Shown: positions 1-8,030 of the stretch, one piece after another
Numbering within the stretch: position 1 is the stretch's first letter
How the letters are laid out: every line of letters begins with the position of its first letter
NCBI RefSeq assembly: GCF_900564145.1
Contig: NZ_UOOB01000001.1
Coordinates: 2,792,754-2,856,753 of the forward strand
Source of the DNA: Comamonas sp. lk
GTDB lineage: Bacteria > Pseudomonadota > Gammaproteobacteria > Burkholderiales > Burkholderiaceae_C
Length of the DNA stretch: 64,000 nt
Direction: 5' to 3'
Made by a program: the position numbers and the translations under genes
The notes under the pieces: generated by a model
Told to the model about the DNA's origin: nothing
The model's database searches: none
What the model saw: only the letters and a program-made list of their open reading frames with translations

Positions 1-1
1 T

Positions 2-838
2 ACAGGCATCGCGGCCACATCTGCTAAAACTTGGACCTTGGGTGCGAATATTCGTCTTGTAGGTGGATCTCTGACCGGCATCAACTCCGTGTTGTTACGG
101 TGCACGATGAGAGATGTTGGTAACACGCAGCTGGGTGCGATCAGTTCCAGCAATTTGGCTGTTACCAATGTGCCATTGGCCTTACAGCGTTACTCTGCAG
201 CCCTGACCCCTACGGATGCAGCCACGGCATTTCTAGTTCCTTTCGTGGTTATCGGCTATTCAGTCGGGGCTGTGATTGATATCACGCTGCGCATCGGCCT
301 GCCTCAAATGGAGCTTGGGGCCTCGGCGTCTTCCGTCATTCGAACAAGCACCGCTGCAGTGACACGCGCTGCGGATGTGATCTATGTAGCCTATGAAAAC
401 TCTAAACCAGAGGGAACGCTGCTGATTGAAGCCGTTGCAAATAGTGCGGCGACAGCAGGCTTTGTTGCTCGATTGCAGGGCTCCGCAGAGTCGTATATTG
501 GCGCGGCATATGTGAATGCTATCGGCCCGCAATTGAGTTCATACGTGCGAGCTGCAGGTGATGCCAGCTATGCTGGAGCCGTATCTTCTGGCCCTAATTT
601 AAGTTTTGGAGCTCGCATTAAGTCAGGGGTCAGCTGGGGCGCTGGCGTTTTCCGTTGCTCAGTCAATGGAGGGATATCTGTCGATACGCCACCGGTATCC
701 GTATTCCCACAAACGTCCATGCTGCAGCTCTGCGCAACCCTTGGCGGCAACCCTGCTATTTCCGCAACGATTGCACGGGCGGTTATTTTTCCTGCAGCCC
801 TGACTCCTGCTCAATTGCAAAGGCTCACTACCCTATGA
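2..838 (+). CDS. Phage tail/structural protein, 5' end outside the window
   Basis: The reading frame is open from base 2, so the true start lies upstream and this is a C-terminal part of at least 279 residues. The segment near residues 100-120 (ELGASASSVIRTSTAAVTRAAD) is a linker I recognise from tail-fibre and head-decoration proteins of many prophages; it usually joins a carbohydrate-binding-like domain to a concanavalin/LamG-like lobe. The C-terminus (AVIFPAALTPAQLQRL) fits such a lobe. It is followed with an ATGA overlap by another small phage gene and then by the lysis cassette, which supports a late tail role. The exact structural function cannot be assigned. Confidence 0.7.
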   Translation, partial: TGIAATSAKTWTLGANIRLVGGSLTGINSVLLRCTMRDVGNTQLGAISSSNLAVTNVPLALQRYSAALTPTDAATAFLVPFVVIGYSVGAVIDITLRIGLPQMELGASASSVIRTSTAAVTRAADVIYVAYENSKPEGTLLIEAVANSAATAGFVARLQGSAESYIGAAYVNAIGPQLSSYVRAAGDASYAGAVSSGPNLSFGARIKSGVSWGAGVFRCSVNGGISVDTPPVSVFPQTSMLQLCATLGGNPAISATIARAVIFPAALTPAQLQRLTTL

Positions 839-1404
839 CAACCTATCTGCAATTCACAAACGAAGCCACCGGGCGTGCCGCACTGGCACCTTGGGCAGCA
901 GCAGGGCAGTTGCCTACTTACATCAATCGGGTTGCCGTCGATGTGGTCGGCATCGTTTACCGCCCCACCGGTGAGATGCAGAGCACCCCCGAGGGTGACG
1001 TCCCCGTCCTGGCGCCGGCGCCAGGCTGGCACATCAATCTGTCCGAGCGGGTGCCCGAGCTGCAGCCTTATGAAATCGAGCCGCCGGCCACGCCGGATCG
1101 CGTGTTTGCAGGCAGCGATGCCGTCCAGCCGCCGCGCATTCCGGCCGAGGTAGCCCGCTGGCAGGCCAAGCTGGCCCTGATGCAGAAGGTGAACGGGGAG
1201 GGCATCTCTCTCTGGGATCGCCTGCTGCAGCTGCGCGAATCCATCGCAGATGCCGAGCAGCAAGTGCTGCTGGATGCCGCCATGCTCGAAGTCTTGAACT
1301 GGAAGCGCGCCAGCCCCACGGTGCTCTGGGCCGCCGAGCAGCTCGAGCTGACCTCGGCCCAGGTGGATGAGCTCTTTATCTATGCGCACGCCCTGGAGCT
1401 ATAG
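835..1404 (+). CDS. Small phage protein downstream of tail gene, unknown function
   Basis: The start is placed at the ATG at 835 because it overlaps the stop of the upstream tail gene (ATGA), the usual coupling in phage late operons; this gives 189 residues. An in-frame extension upstream exists but would run deep inside the tail gene. The N-terminal half is Pro-rich, and the C-terminal half (about residues 100-189) is predicted helical (WQAKLALMQKV, LLQLRESIADAEQQ). No enzymatic motif is visible. Position after a tail-fibre gene suggests a tail-associated or assembly protein, but this is inference from context. Confidence 0.65.
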   Translation: MTTYLQFTNEATGRAALAPWAAAGQLPTYINRVAVDVVGIVYRPTGEMQSTPEGDVPVLAPAPGWHINLSERVPELQPYEIEPPATPDRVFAGSDAVQPPRIPAEVARWQAKLALMQKVNGEGISLWDRLLQLRESIADAEQQVLLDAAMLEVLNWKRASPTVLWAAEQLELTSAQVDELFIYAHALEL

Positions 1405-1433
1405 CCTAGGCATGCAGCTCCGCATTCCACAGC

Positions 1434-1455
1434 ACCCGCTTCGGCGGGTTTTTTT
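1434..1455 (+). terminator. Rho-independent terminator after the tail genes
   Basis: The stem ACCCGC/GCGGGT with a TTCG tetraloop is followed by seven T residues. It separates the tail genes from the lysis cassette, which has its own strong SD downstream. Confidence 0.85.
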
Positions 1456-1514
1456 ACGCCCGGGCCTCCATAGCATTTGTCTCAACGTCGATCTACAGAC
1501 CCAAGGAGGGGTGA

Positions 1515-1841
1515 ATGGACAACAACTGGATGGATCAAGTTTTACCCAAGATGCCGGGGATTCTCGGCAGCGCAGGAGCGCTTATGTGGATTCAAGGTAC
1601 TTGGCCGCGGAAGCTGGCCATGCTAGTTCTCGGTGTGGCCGCCAGCAACTACGGGACGCTGGACTTTGCAGCTGCCACCGGCTTGGCCGAAGGGCTGTCG
1701 GGTTTTCTGGTCGGCCTTTTCTCCATGACTGCGGCTGATTGGGCATTCCGCGCCTGGGACCAGTTCGCCCTAGGCCCACTGCTCAATGAGTGGGTGCGAA
1801 AGCGCCTGGGCCTGCCGCCGAAGGATGGGGGTGCTGTATGA
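1515..1841 (+). CDS. Putative phage holin
   Basis: A 108-residue protein with a strong Shine-Dalgarno (AAGGAGGGG, 1504-1512) just before the ATG. It has a hydrophobic stretch around residues 34-50 (LAMLVLGVAASNYG) and another around 56-76 (GLAEGLSGFLVGLFSMTAA), then a charged tail (WVRKRLGLPPKDG). Small size, membrane segments, charged C-terminus and an immediate overlap with the endolysin gene are typical of holins, which form the membrane lesions that time lysis. No family is recognised with certainty, so the call rests mainly on topology and neighbours. The start of the next gene overlaps its stop (ATGA), implying translational coupling. Confidence 0.7.
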   Translation: MDNNWMDQVLPKMPGILGSAGALMWIQGTWPRKLAMLVLGVAASNYGTLDFAAATGLAEGLSGFLVGLFSMTAADWAFRAWDQFALGPLLNEWVRKRLGLPPKDGGAV

Positions 1842-2323
1842 CGGCGATCACAGCAGGTCAAGCCGGCGGCAAAAATGTGCTGGCTTTCCTCGACATGCTG
1901 GCCTGGGGCGAGGGGACTGATAACGGACGTCAGCCGACCCGTGACCGAGGCTATGACGTGCTGGTGGGTGGAGGGCAATTCTCCGGCTACACGGATCATC
2001 CGCGTCAGCTCATTGACTTGCCACGCCTCAAGATCAAGAGCACAGCCGCCGGGCGCTATCAGCTGCTGAGCCGCTACTTCGATGCCTACAAGCGTCTGCT
2101 GGGGCTCAAGGACTTTTCGCCGCTTTCACAGGACCTGATTGCCATTCAGCAAATCCGAGAGCGTCGCGCACTACCGATGATCCAGGCGGGAAAGATCGAA
2201 GACGCCATCAAGCAGGTATCCAACATCTGGGCGAGCTTGCCCGGGGCGGGATATGGCCAACACGAGCAGCGGATGAGTAACCTGATTGCTGTGTACCTCA
2301 AGGCTGGAGGTCAAGCCGCATGA
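1838..2323 (+). CDS. Endolysin, lambda R-like lytic transglycosylase
   Basis: 161 residues from the ATG at 1838, which overlaps the holin stop; an in-frame extension to 1790 is discarded. The protein matches lambda R along its length: FLDMLAWGEGTDNG (about 17-30), DHPRQL, STAAGRYQLLSRY, GLKDFSPLSQD and NIWASLPGAGYGQ. Glu25 in the AWGEGT motif corresponds to the catalytic Glu of lambda R. The family cleaves the MurNAc-GlcNAc bond with formation of 1,6-anhydro ends. There is no signal peptide, so export should depend on the holin, as in lambda. Length is close to lambda R (158 aa). Confidence 0.95.
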   Translation: MTAITAGQAGGKNVLAFLDMLAWGEGTDNGRQPTRDRGYDVLVGGGQFSGYTDHPRQLIDLPRLKIKSTAAGRYQLLSRYFDAYKRLLGLKDFSPLSQDLIAIQQIRERRALPMIQAGKIEDAIKQVSNIWASLPGAGYGQHEQRMSNLIAVYLKAGGQAA

Positions 2324-2835
2324 CCGGTCGTGCCCACGCCTTGGCCGCCGGCCTGCTGCTGGCCGCTGCCTTCTCCGCTGGCTGGCTCGTCAACGGCTGG
2401 CGGTCTGATGCACGGATCGCACGTTCCGAGAGTACCCAATCAAAACAGGTTGTAGCGCAATCAAAACAAGCGCAGGCAGCTACAGAAAAGAAAGCAGATG
2501 CCGTGATCGCACACGGAGCTGCCCAACAGGGAAACACCCATGACTACACGCAAGAAATGGCTCGGCTTGAGGCTGGGCGCGCTGCTGATGCTGCCCGCAT
2601 TGCAGGCTTGCAGCACGATGTCCGCGCAGCCGCCACCCGCAACGCCCAGGCTGCAGGTGACGCAGCTGCCTGTCGAGATCTCGCAGATCAACACCAGCGA
2701 CTCGCAGCCCTTGCTGGCGAAGGCGCGGGCGTGGTTGGCGCGCTTGGAGGCCTGGTCAAACGGCGAGACGCCCAGGTAAATGCATTGGCCGGACAGGTTA
2801 AAGTGGATCGGGCACTCACTCATGAGCTGCGATGA
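2320..2835 (+). CDS. Rz-like i-spanin (inner-membrane spanin subunit)
   Basis: 171 residues, starting in an ATGA overlap with the endolysin stop. One N-terminal membrane segment (about 7-25, ALAAGLLLAAAFSAGWLV) is followed by a long Ala/Gln/Arg-rich region predicted to form a coiled coil in the periplasm. This is the Rz topology: a type II membrane protein that pairs with the outer-membrane lipoprotein Rz1 to fuse the two membranes in the last step of lysis. The Rz1 gene is embedded inside it in the +1 frame, which strongly supports the assignment even though spanin sequences are poorly conserved. Confidence 0.9.
   Translation: MTGRAHALAAGLLLAAAFSAGWLVNGWRSDARIARSESTQSKQVVAQSKQAQAATEKKADAVIAHGAAQQGNTHDYTQEMARLEAGRAADAARIAGLQHDVRAAATRNAQAAGDAAACRDLADQHQRLAALAGEGAGVVGALGGLVKRRDAQVNALAGQVKVDRALTHELR
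2540..2779 (+). CDS. Rz1-like o-spanin lipoprotein, nested inside Rz
   Basis: A 79-residue frame lying wholly inside the Rz gene, shifted by +1. Unlike most overlapping frames here it is a real gene. It has a basic N-terminus (MTTRKKW), a hydrophobic core, and a lipobox LQAC with Cys24 as the lipidation site. The mature N-terminus is Pro-rich (CSTMSAQPPPATP), a hallmark of Rz1 proteins. The mature lipoprotein would sit in the inner leaflet of the outer membrane and bind the Rz C-terminus. Nested Rz/Rz1 is the lambda arrangement. Confidence 0.9.
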   Translation: MTTRKKWLGLRLGALLMLPALQACSTMSAQPPPATPRLQVTQLPVEISQINTSDSQPLLAKARAWLARLEAWSNGETPR

Positions 2836-2887
2836 GTCAAGCGCTTCTCTATACTTCCGCCTTTGGCCGCTGCTTAGGCTAGAGAAA

Positions 2888-3697
2888 TCAGGCCAGATCG
2901 GCCTTTGCCAGTAATGGCTTCCAGGCATTGTTGGCAATTTTCTGAAACCCACTTTTACTGGGATGCAATTCGTTGGCCCAGTCGCTGTCAGCCAGCGTTC
3001 CTCGGCTGTCCACATAAACGATGTTGTTGGGCAGCGCTTTCTGCAGACGCTCCAAAATGTCCGACTGCATATCGATCAAGAGTCGTATGCAATCGCGCTG
3101 TAGCTCCGCAGGAACCTTTGCATCGTCTAATGCTGGCTTGAGCCATGGCTCTCCGCCAAGAGCTCCTTTGCCACTGGCCATGGCGTAGTCGTAGTTGTGC
3201 ACGAATATCTTGACGTCAGCCGGCATGCGGGCGAGAGCGCGGCTAATGAGCAATGAGTAGTTTTCGAAAGTCTTGTGCATGAGCCAGGTCACGGTGCCTT
3301 CGTCATCGATGGTGCCTGGCTTGAAGCACTCTAGAGCGGTTGATGCATTACCGCATTTGTCGTTTAACAGGCGCCGCAGGTCATTGAATCCTGCAAAGTC
3401 GTTGCCGCCGCCGCTGATCAGCAGTGCCTTTGCAGTAGAGCCATAAAGCTTGAACATACCCTTAACAACATTTTTGTACTTGCCGTCCACATAGTCGTAG
3501 GCTTCTGCGCCGTTGTTACCGACGGCCAGAATTTTGTAGCCCTTGGGTTTGACCAAATCTCCGATGTAATTGAGGAGAGAGCCGCCGGGCATGGGGTACC
3601 AGAACCAGGAGTCTCCGACGGCCAGTATCTGCGCATTGGATGGCACAGAATCTTGAAGCTCTGTCATCGACCAATAGACGACGTTGTTGTATGCCAT
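2888..3697 (-). CDS. SGNH/GDSL-type hydrolase family protein at the prophage edge
   Basis: 269 residues with the SGNH blocks in order: block I ILAVGDSW (Ser30 as candidate nucleophile), a GNNGA segment near residue 60 that may be block II, block III SGGGND (Asn99), and a C-terminal NELHP with His245. The residue three before His is Asn rather than the usual Asp, so the catalytic charge relay may differ or be family-specific. SGNH proteins are esterases, lipases or carbohydrate deacetylases; the substrate is unknown here. No signal peptide is seen. The gene is convergent with the lysis cassette and sits in the position typical of lysogenic-conversion cargo (morons). That role is inference. Confidence 0.75.
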   Translation of the reverse strand: MAYNNVVYWSMTELQDSVPSNAQILAVGDSWFWYPMPGGSLLNYIGDLVKPKGYKILAVGNNGAEAYDYVDGKYKNVVKGMFKLYGSTAKALLISGGGNDFAGFNDLRRLLNDKCGNASTALECFKPGTIDDEGTVTWLMHKTFENYSLLISRALARMPADVKIFVHNYDYAMASGKGALGGEPWLKPALDDAKVPAELQRDCIRLLIDMQSDILERLQKALPNNIVYVDSRGTLADSDWANELHPSKSGFQKIANNAWKPLLAKADLA

Positions 3698-4026
3698 GCT
3701 TGCTTCCTGTATTTGCCGCGGGGTTGGGCGTTGCCATTGTTTGCGTGGTTCCTACAGAAATTGGTTGGTGAAAGCATGGGGGTGGAGATTGCATCCGTCT
3801 GAGTAACCTTCAAGGTTGGTCGCGAAGTTCATTAATCAGTGCATTAACTAATTCTCTCTTATTTGGCAAGGGTCGCCTTGAAATACCGCTCAAGGTGGCA
3901 GAAGATCCTAGTAGTGACCTTCCCCGATCAAAAAGCTACACTTATTTTTACAAGAGTCGCCTGGCTTTGGGGCAATTGCTTCCACCTTGGCCGACTCGCA
4001 CCTGTCAACAACCTAAGGGGCATTCG

Positions 4027-5532
4027 GTGAACGAAGAGCACACTAGTGGGAATAATTGCGGTGCGAGTATGGCAGGGGTTGCCTCCGATGTTTCAGATGA
4101 AGCCCGGCAACAGTACCTAGCAGTCTCGGTACTACGCACAGGCGACATCATCTTTTCTACGACGAGCGATCTTGTCTCCAACGCAATAAAGAAGTTCACT
4201 GGTAGCCGCTTTTCACATGCGTCGATCTACATTCGCGAGGGTGTGATCGTTGAGTCCAATGACGATGGAGTTCTCCCACGACGAATCGAGTTAGCCGGTT
4301 TGGACGCTGATCAGCGCTTGTTGGGATTACCGTATCCAAACTGGCGAAATGTCGTAGTGCTTCGCACAACGCGCTATGAAGAAAGCGACTGGGCGGGAGA
4401 GATAGAACGTAGTCTGCGCGACCATGTCGGCATGGATTACCCGCCACCATCGCAGGTGACTAAGGCCGGCCCATTGCTCGCGCGGATTGCGACCTACTTT
4501 CCGCTGAAACTTTACGAAACTATTCAGTGGTTGCGCAACCGAGAAGCGATTGCATATGAAGCTTGGTGCAGCATGCTACTGGGCTACACCCTTGCTGCGC
4601 GATTCCGCCAAGAGCTAACTCCAAAGCAGCAAGCTGTACTTGGTAGTGCCAGTCCGCAACAACTCTATGACATCGCGCTTCAATTGGGCTTTGAACCAGT
4701 ATCCAATGCCCTTGCTCCTGTTGATACCGAGCAGGGCGGACTCTTCGAAGAAGCTCGTCTGCACTATCTCGCAGGGCAAGACCAGACATATTCTCACTGG
4801 GAACGATTAAAGGATCGACGCCGTGAGCAACTCCTTCAGCAAGCAGGGGTTCGCGCTACACGGTTAATCGCAAAACTTGTTGGGTTTGTGCTCATTTGCA
4901 TAGTAGTTGGCCTTGGCTTCTTCGGATATCGAAATTTAGTCCCACAACAACAGCCGTGGAAGGAGCCATCTAAATTGGCTCAGCTGGAGCTAAAGATGAG
5001 TCGTGAGCACATTCTGTCCATGTTCGGACCATCAAGTTACACGTCGCAGCCTGTCAACGGGTTGACCTATGAAAAATACGGTGGTGAAACGCGCGATGGC
5101 GGGGAAGTCCAGCTTCTGTATATCAAAGACAAGGTGGCGGGATATTTACTGCGGAACTTCGACCAAAAGGTGATAAGCCGAGACTTCAATTTTGGGCATG
5201 GAGGCTGGCGTTTCTCAAATGGAACGTTTGAGCAAGCAGGTAATAATCCTAGTGAAGCTATTGAATCTTACCAAGCAGGTAAGAGTGTGTGTCGAATTGA
5301 GAGACAGTATTTTGGAGGTCCCGGCAAGTACAACGACTACTATTTCTCCGCCTGGGTTACATCCGATGACTTCAATGATGAGCAGCCGAGGAAAAACGTT
5401 CCAAATGCGATTTTCGTTGCGAAGATGGATGAACTATGCAAACAAAATGCAGATGACGGCAAAGAATGCCTTGACGAATTATTGAATCTTGTATGCACCT
5501 ATGGTTCAGACTCGCTCTGGGAGAGCAATTGA
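4027..5532 (+). CDS. Membrane-anchored YiiX-like permuted papain-fold protein with extra C-terminal domain
   Basis: The GTG at 4027 is chosen because an AAGGGG ribosome site lies 6 bases upstream (4015-4020), giving 501 residues. The N-terminal domain has the features of permuted NlpC/P60 (YiiX/YaeF-type) proteins: LRTGDIIF (36-43), GSRFSHASIYI with His64, then a late Cys181 in EAWCSMLLGY. Family members are thiol hydrolases or acyl-transfer enzymes; the substrate here is unknown. A single membrane segment follows (about 281-300), then a roughly 200-residue C-terminal part with REHILSMFGPSSY and LTYEKYGG, reminiscent of small OmlA/SmpA-like folds (weak). The gene is AT-richer than core genes and overlaps the convergent thermonuclease by 27 bp, consistent with prophage cargo. 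Confidence 0.7.
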   Translation: MNEEHTSGNNCGASMAGVASDVSDEARQQYLAVSVLRTGDIIFSTTSDLVSNAIKKFTGSRFSHASIYIREGVIVESNDDGVLPRRIELAGLDADQRLLGLPYPNWRNVVVLRTTRYEESDWAGEIERSLRDHVGMDYPPPSQVTKAGPLLARIATYFPLKLYETIQWLRNREAIAYEAWCSMLLGYTLAARFRQELTPKQQAVLGSASPQQLYDIALQLGFEPVSNALAPVDTEQGGLFEEARLHYLAGQDQTYSHWERLKDRRREQLLQQAGVRATRLIAKLVGFVLICIVVGLGFFGYRNLVPQQQPWKEPSKLAQLELKMSREHILSMFGPSSYTSQPVNGLTYEKYGGETRDGGEVQLLYIKDKVAGYLLRNFDQKVISRDFNFGHGGWRFSNGTFEQAGNNPSEAIESYQAGKSVCRIERQYFGGPGKYNDYYFSAWVTSDDFNDEQPRKNVPNAIFVAKMDELCKQNADDGKECLDELLNLVCTYGSDSLWESN

Positions 5533-6003
5533 GTGTTTAGCTTTGCGCCAATCCCACGGCGCAATTGGCTCGGGATCACGCCACAGCCCAATTTTGCGAG
5601 CCTTGGCCTCTTGCTCAGCAAATTCATACTGCCCTCGTTCCTGGGAAGATTGTTCGCCGGCATAGGCGCGGTACCACCAGGCCATGCCTTGCGTAACCAT
5701 GGCCAGACCAGCATCAAGTGTGCGCGGCCCGCTGGGTGCTGACGCTGGTGCTACCCAGACAGAGCAGACCTGTCGCTTATATCGGTCTGTCTTGGTGCAG
5801 CGCAGCTCCGCTTCTTTCTGAAATGTCAGCTCGGCCAGGGCCTGCCAGGCGCGCTCTCCGAACGGCTGTTTGCGCTCCGGGGCATCGATGCCCTGCAGTC
5901 TCACCTTCACTTGTTCATATTGGCCGGCCTTACCACATCGGGCGGTCAGGGTGTCGCCGTCAGAGATGCCGACTATGAGGCAGAGGAGGGTGGTTGCGAG
6001 CAT
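5506..6003 (-). CDS. Secreted staphylococcal-nuclease-like thermonuclease
   Basis: The ATG at 6003 is preferred over the GTG at 6030. An AGAGG site precedes it, and the GTG lies inside the gloA terminator stem. The 165-residue product begins with a hydrophobic, signal-like stretch (MLATTLLCLIVGISDGD). It carries the nuclease signature: GDTL (16-19), VRLQGIDAPE with Arg35 and Glu43, DRYKRQVC with Arg77, and a late LARKIGLW-like segment (KARKIGLWRD). These are the three catalytic positions of Ca-dependent SNase-fold nucleases. Only the signal-like start suggests export. Small SNase genes are frequent next to prophages and plasmids. The 3' end overlaps the convergent YiiX-like gene. Confidence 0.85.
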   Translation of the reverse strand: MLATTLLCLIVGISDGDTLTARCGKAGQYEQVKVRLQGIDAPERKQPFGERAWQALAELTFQKEAELRCTKTDRYKRQVCSVWVAPASAPSGPRTLDAGLAMVTQGMAWWYRAYAGEQSSQERGQYEFAEQEAKARKIGLWRDPEPIAPWDWRKAKHSIALPERV

Positions 6004-6015
6004 CAGACCTCTACA

Positions 6016-6054
6016 AAGAAAAAGCCCCACCAGCTTAAAGCATGTGGGACTTTT
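6016..6054 (-). terminator. Terminator of gloA on the minus strand
   Basis: Minus-strand stem of 10 pairs (6044-6053 with 6021-6030, one G-T wobble) followed by a T-rich run (6016-6025). It lies directly after the gloA stop and abuts the start of the thermonuclease gene, which therefore needs its own promoter or read-through. Confidence 0.7.
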
Positions 6055-6059
6055 GAGAC

Positions 6060-6515
6060 TTATGCGTTGCGCAACGGGTCAAATTTTTCGCCGTCGGCGG
6101 TAGGCTGGCGGTCAGCCATATAAGCCCTTGAATTCTCTTGTATTAATTCGATCTTATAACCATCGGGATCCGTCACAAAAGCGATGACCGTGGAGCCGCC
6201 TTTGACGGGGCCGGCCTCGCGCGTCACATTGCCGCCTGCAGCCTTGATCTTGTCACACGCTGCATACGCGTCGGGTACGCCCAGGGCGATATGCCCATAA
6301 GCCGTGCCCATGTCATAGCTTTCTGTGCCCCAGTTATAGGTCAACTCAATTTCAGCCTGCGCCGGATTGCCGCCATCAAATCCCAAAAAGGCCAGCGAGT
6401 ATTGGTACTCTTGGTTTTCTGACTTGCGCAGCAACGTCATACCGAGTACCTGGGTGTAAAAATCAATGGAGCGCTGGAGATTGCCAACGCGCAGCATGGT
6501 GTGAAGAAATCTCAT
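6060..6515 (-). CDS. gloA: Lactoylglutathione lyase (glyoxalase I)
   Basis: 151 residues, matching bacterial Ni-type glyoxalase I along the whole length. It isomerises the methylglyoxal-glutathione hemithioacetal to S-lactoylglutathione in the cytosol. Metal ligands are all in place: His5 ([10 protein letters not shown]), Glu57 (IELTYNWG), His75 (AYGHIAL) and Glu123 (YKIELIQ). LGM and [12 protein letters not shown] are further family motifs. The protein is slightly longer than E. coli GloA because of a C-terminal tail. It is transcribed alone and ends at a hairpin terminator. Confidence 0.95.
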   Translation of the reverse strand: MRFLHTMLRVGNLQRSIDFYTQVLGMTLLRKSENQEYQYSLAFLGFDGGNPAQAEIELTYNWGTESYDMGTAYGHIALGVPDAYAACDKIKAAGGNVTREAGPVKGGSTVIAFVTDPDGYKIELIQENSRAYMADRQPTADGEKFDPLRNA

Positions 6516-6708
6516 GCGTTGATTGTGCCAGCCTCCCCATATCGTTGCTGACGAGGCAGAAGTACATTGCTAGGTACCAAGCGGCTTGGCTGGATCTGAC
6601 CAGTGCAAGCATGGGGAAAGGCTTAGATTCAGTGCCGTTGGCATACGCTATACCAACTTTGACACTGGTGATCAGGCGCGCGTTTGACGGCTTGCAAGGA
6701 GATGTCTT

Positions 6709-7548
6709 ATGGCTGAGAGCGACAAAGTGTTTTCAGGTGCCATTCCAGAGTTTTACGACACCTTGATGGTCCCCTTGATCTTTGACGCCTATGCCGCCGA
6801 TATGGCGCAGCGGGTTGCGGCTTATTCGCCCGGTTCGGTACTTGAAACAGCTGCAGGCAGCGGTGCTGTCACGCGGGCCCTGGCCCCTCGCCTTGGCACC
6901 CACACACACTATGTGGCGACAGACCTCAATCAGCCCATGCTTGACTATGCAAGCACACGGCAGGGGGCCGATAGCCGTATTGAGTGGCAACGGGCGGACG
7001 CACTGGATCTGCCTTTTGAAGACGCCTCGTTCGACATCGTTTGCTGCCAGTTCGGTGCAATGTTCTTCCCGGATCGTGTTGCCGGTTATGCGCAGGCACA
7101 CCGAGTGCTCAAGCCAGGCGGGCACTTTGTTTTTAGCGTCTGGGATCGCATAGAAGAAAACGCTTTTGCCGACGATATAACCAACGCCATGGCTGAACTG
7201 TTCGTAGAGAACCCGCCGCGCTTTCTTGCCCGCACACCGCATGGCTATCACGATGTCAAACTCATCCGCGAAGACCTGAGCCACGCAGGATTTGCGGATA
7301 TCGAGATCAAGACGATTGCAACGGTAAGTCACTCAACCTCTGCAGCAGCGGTTGCTACAGCCTATTGTCTGGGGACTCCATTGCGCAACGAAATCGAATT
7401 TCGCGATCCAGGCTTGCTTCAGCTAGCAACGGAGCGTGCAACAGAGGCGATTGCCCGCCGCCATGGCCAAGGCCCTGTCGCCGGGAAAATTCAGGCGCAT
7501 ATGATCGTGGCGACGAAATCGGTTGCTACGGTCAGTACTCAATCTTGA
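6709..7548 (+). CDS. Class I SAM-dependent methyltransferase
   Basis: 279 residues with an AAGGAGAT ribosome site before the ATG. Motif I is VLETAAGSGAVTRAL (about 44-58). It is followed by an acidic ATDLN (motif II), ADALDLPFEDASFDIV (motif post-I/IV) and RVLKPGGHFVFSVWD, the typical ubiE/COQ5-like Methyltransf_11 layout. The substrate cannot be told from sequence; a small-molecule target is usual for this group. The gene stands alone and converges on a small HTH gene with a 17-bp overlap. Confidence 0.85.
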   Translation: MAESDKVFSGAIPEFYDTLMVPLIFDAYAADMAQRVAAYSPGSVLETAAGSGAVTRALAPRLGTHTHYVATDLNQPMLDYASTRQGADSRIEWQRADALDLPFEDASFDIVCCQFGAMFFPDRVAGYAQAHRVLKPGGHFVFSVWDRIEENAFADDITNAMAELFVENPPRFLARTPHGYHDVKLIREDLSHAGFADIEIKTIATVSHSTSAAAVATAYCLGTPLRNEIEFRDPGLLQLATERATEAIARRHGQGPVAGKIQAHMIVATKSVATVSTQS

Positions 7549-7813
7549 TCTCGCGTTTGTAGGCTGCTGCCCGCGCTGCATGGGCGGCGGCGTGATTGAA
7601 GGCCACCGCATCGGCGGTCATGCGCCCCCAGGTGGACTCCCAAAAAAGGGCAAACATCACTGCACGTGGCGCTTGCCCCTGGGCTTTGTACTTGCGAAGA
7701 GTTGCCGGTGCGATGCCCAAGTGTCTAGCCACTTGGTCAATGTTGCCGTGAACGTCGTTCAGGAGAGGGAGGAGATGGGGGAGGTTGGCTTGTGACGGTG
7801 CTCTGTACATCAC
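7532..7813 (-). CDS. Small HTH-containing protein, unknown role
   Basis: A 93-residue protein with a helix-turn-helix-like segment in the middle (GNIDQVARHLGIAPATLRKY, about 23-42), followed by a segment rich in aromatic residues (MFALFWESTWG) and an Ala-rich helix. The pattern 'VARHLGIAPATLRKYK' looks like the DNA-reading helix of small phage or plasmid regulators. The reading frame overlaps the 3' end of the convergent methyltransferase and the end of a further small frame upstream. It may regulate the neighbouring mobile genes; this is inference. Confidence 0.55.
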   Translation of the reverse strand: MMYRAPSQANLPHLLPLLNDVHGNIDQVARHLGIAPATLRKYKAQGQAPRAVMFALFWESTWGRMTADAVAFNHAAAHAARAAAYKREIKIEY

Positions 7814-7922
7814 ATTGGTTCGACAAGCCTAGATTGCCAAAGTCGCGGCTGAGCCAGTGCGCATCAATCGTCGCAGCATGCGATTTAACATAATATACAT
7901 CGTATTTAAAATTAGCATCCAT
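7737..7922 (-). CDS. Possible small protein overlapping the HTH gene
   Basis: The ATG at 7922 has an AGGAG seven bases upstream and opens a 61-codon frame (MDANFKYDVYYVKSHAATID...). The first 37 codons look protein-like, while the last part lies in the overlap with the HTH gene and is Pro-rich. Either two overlapping genes or one gene split by a frameshift would explain the arrangement. No homologue is recognised. Confidence 0.3.
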   Translation of the reverse strand: MDANFKYDVYYVKSHAATIDAHWLSRDFGNLGLSNQCDVQSTVTSQPPPSPPSPERRSRQH

Positions 7923-8030
7923 CGTCATACTCCTGATTTCAGCGTTTAGTTTCCTAGCGCGTTGATGTGGCGCACTAACGCTCTGGAGCAAAACGCATGC
8001 GAATAGAACTCTAGACGCATGCGCTATCTC

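Noticed and set aside
6545..6766. Small plus-strand frame upstream of the methyltransferase
   Set aside because: It overlaps the methyltransferase start and lacks a ribosome site.
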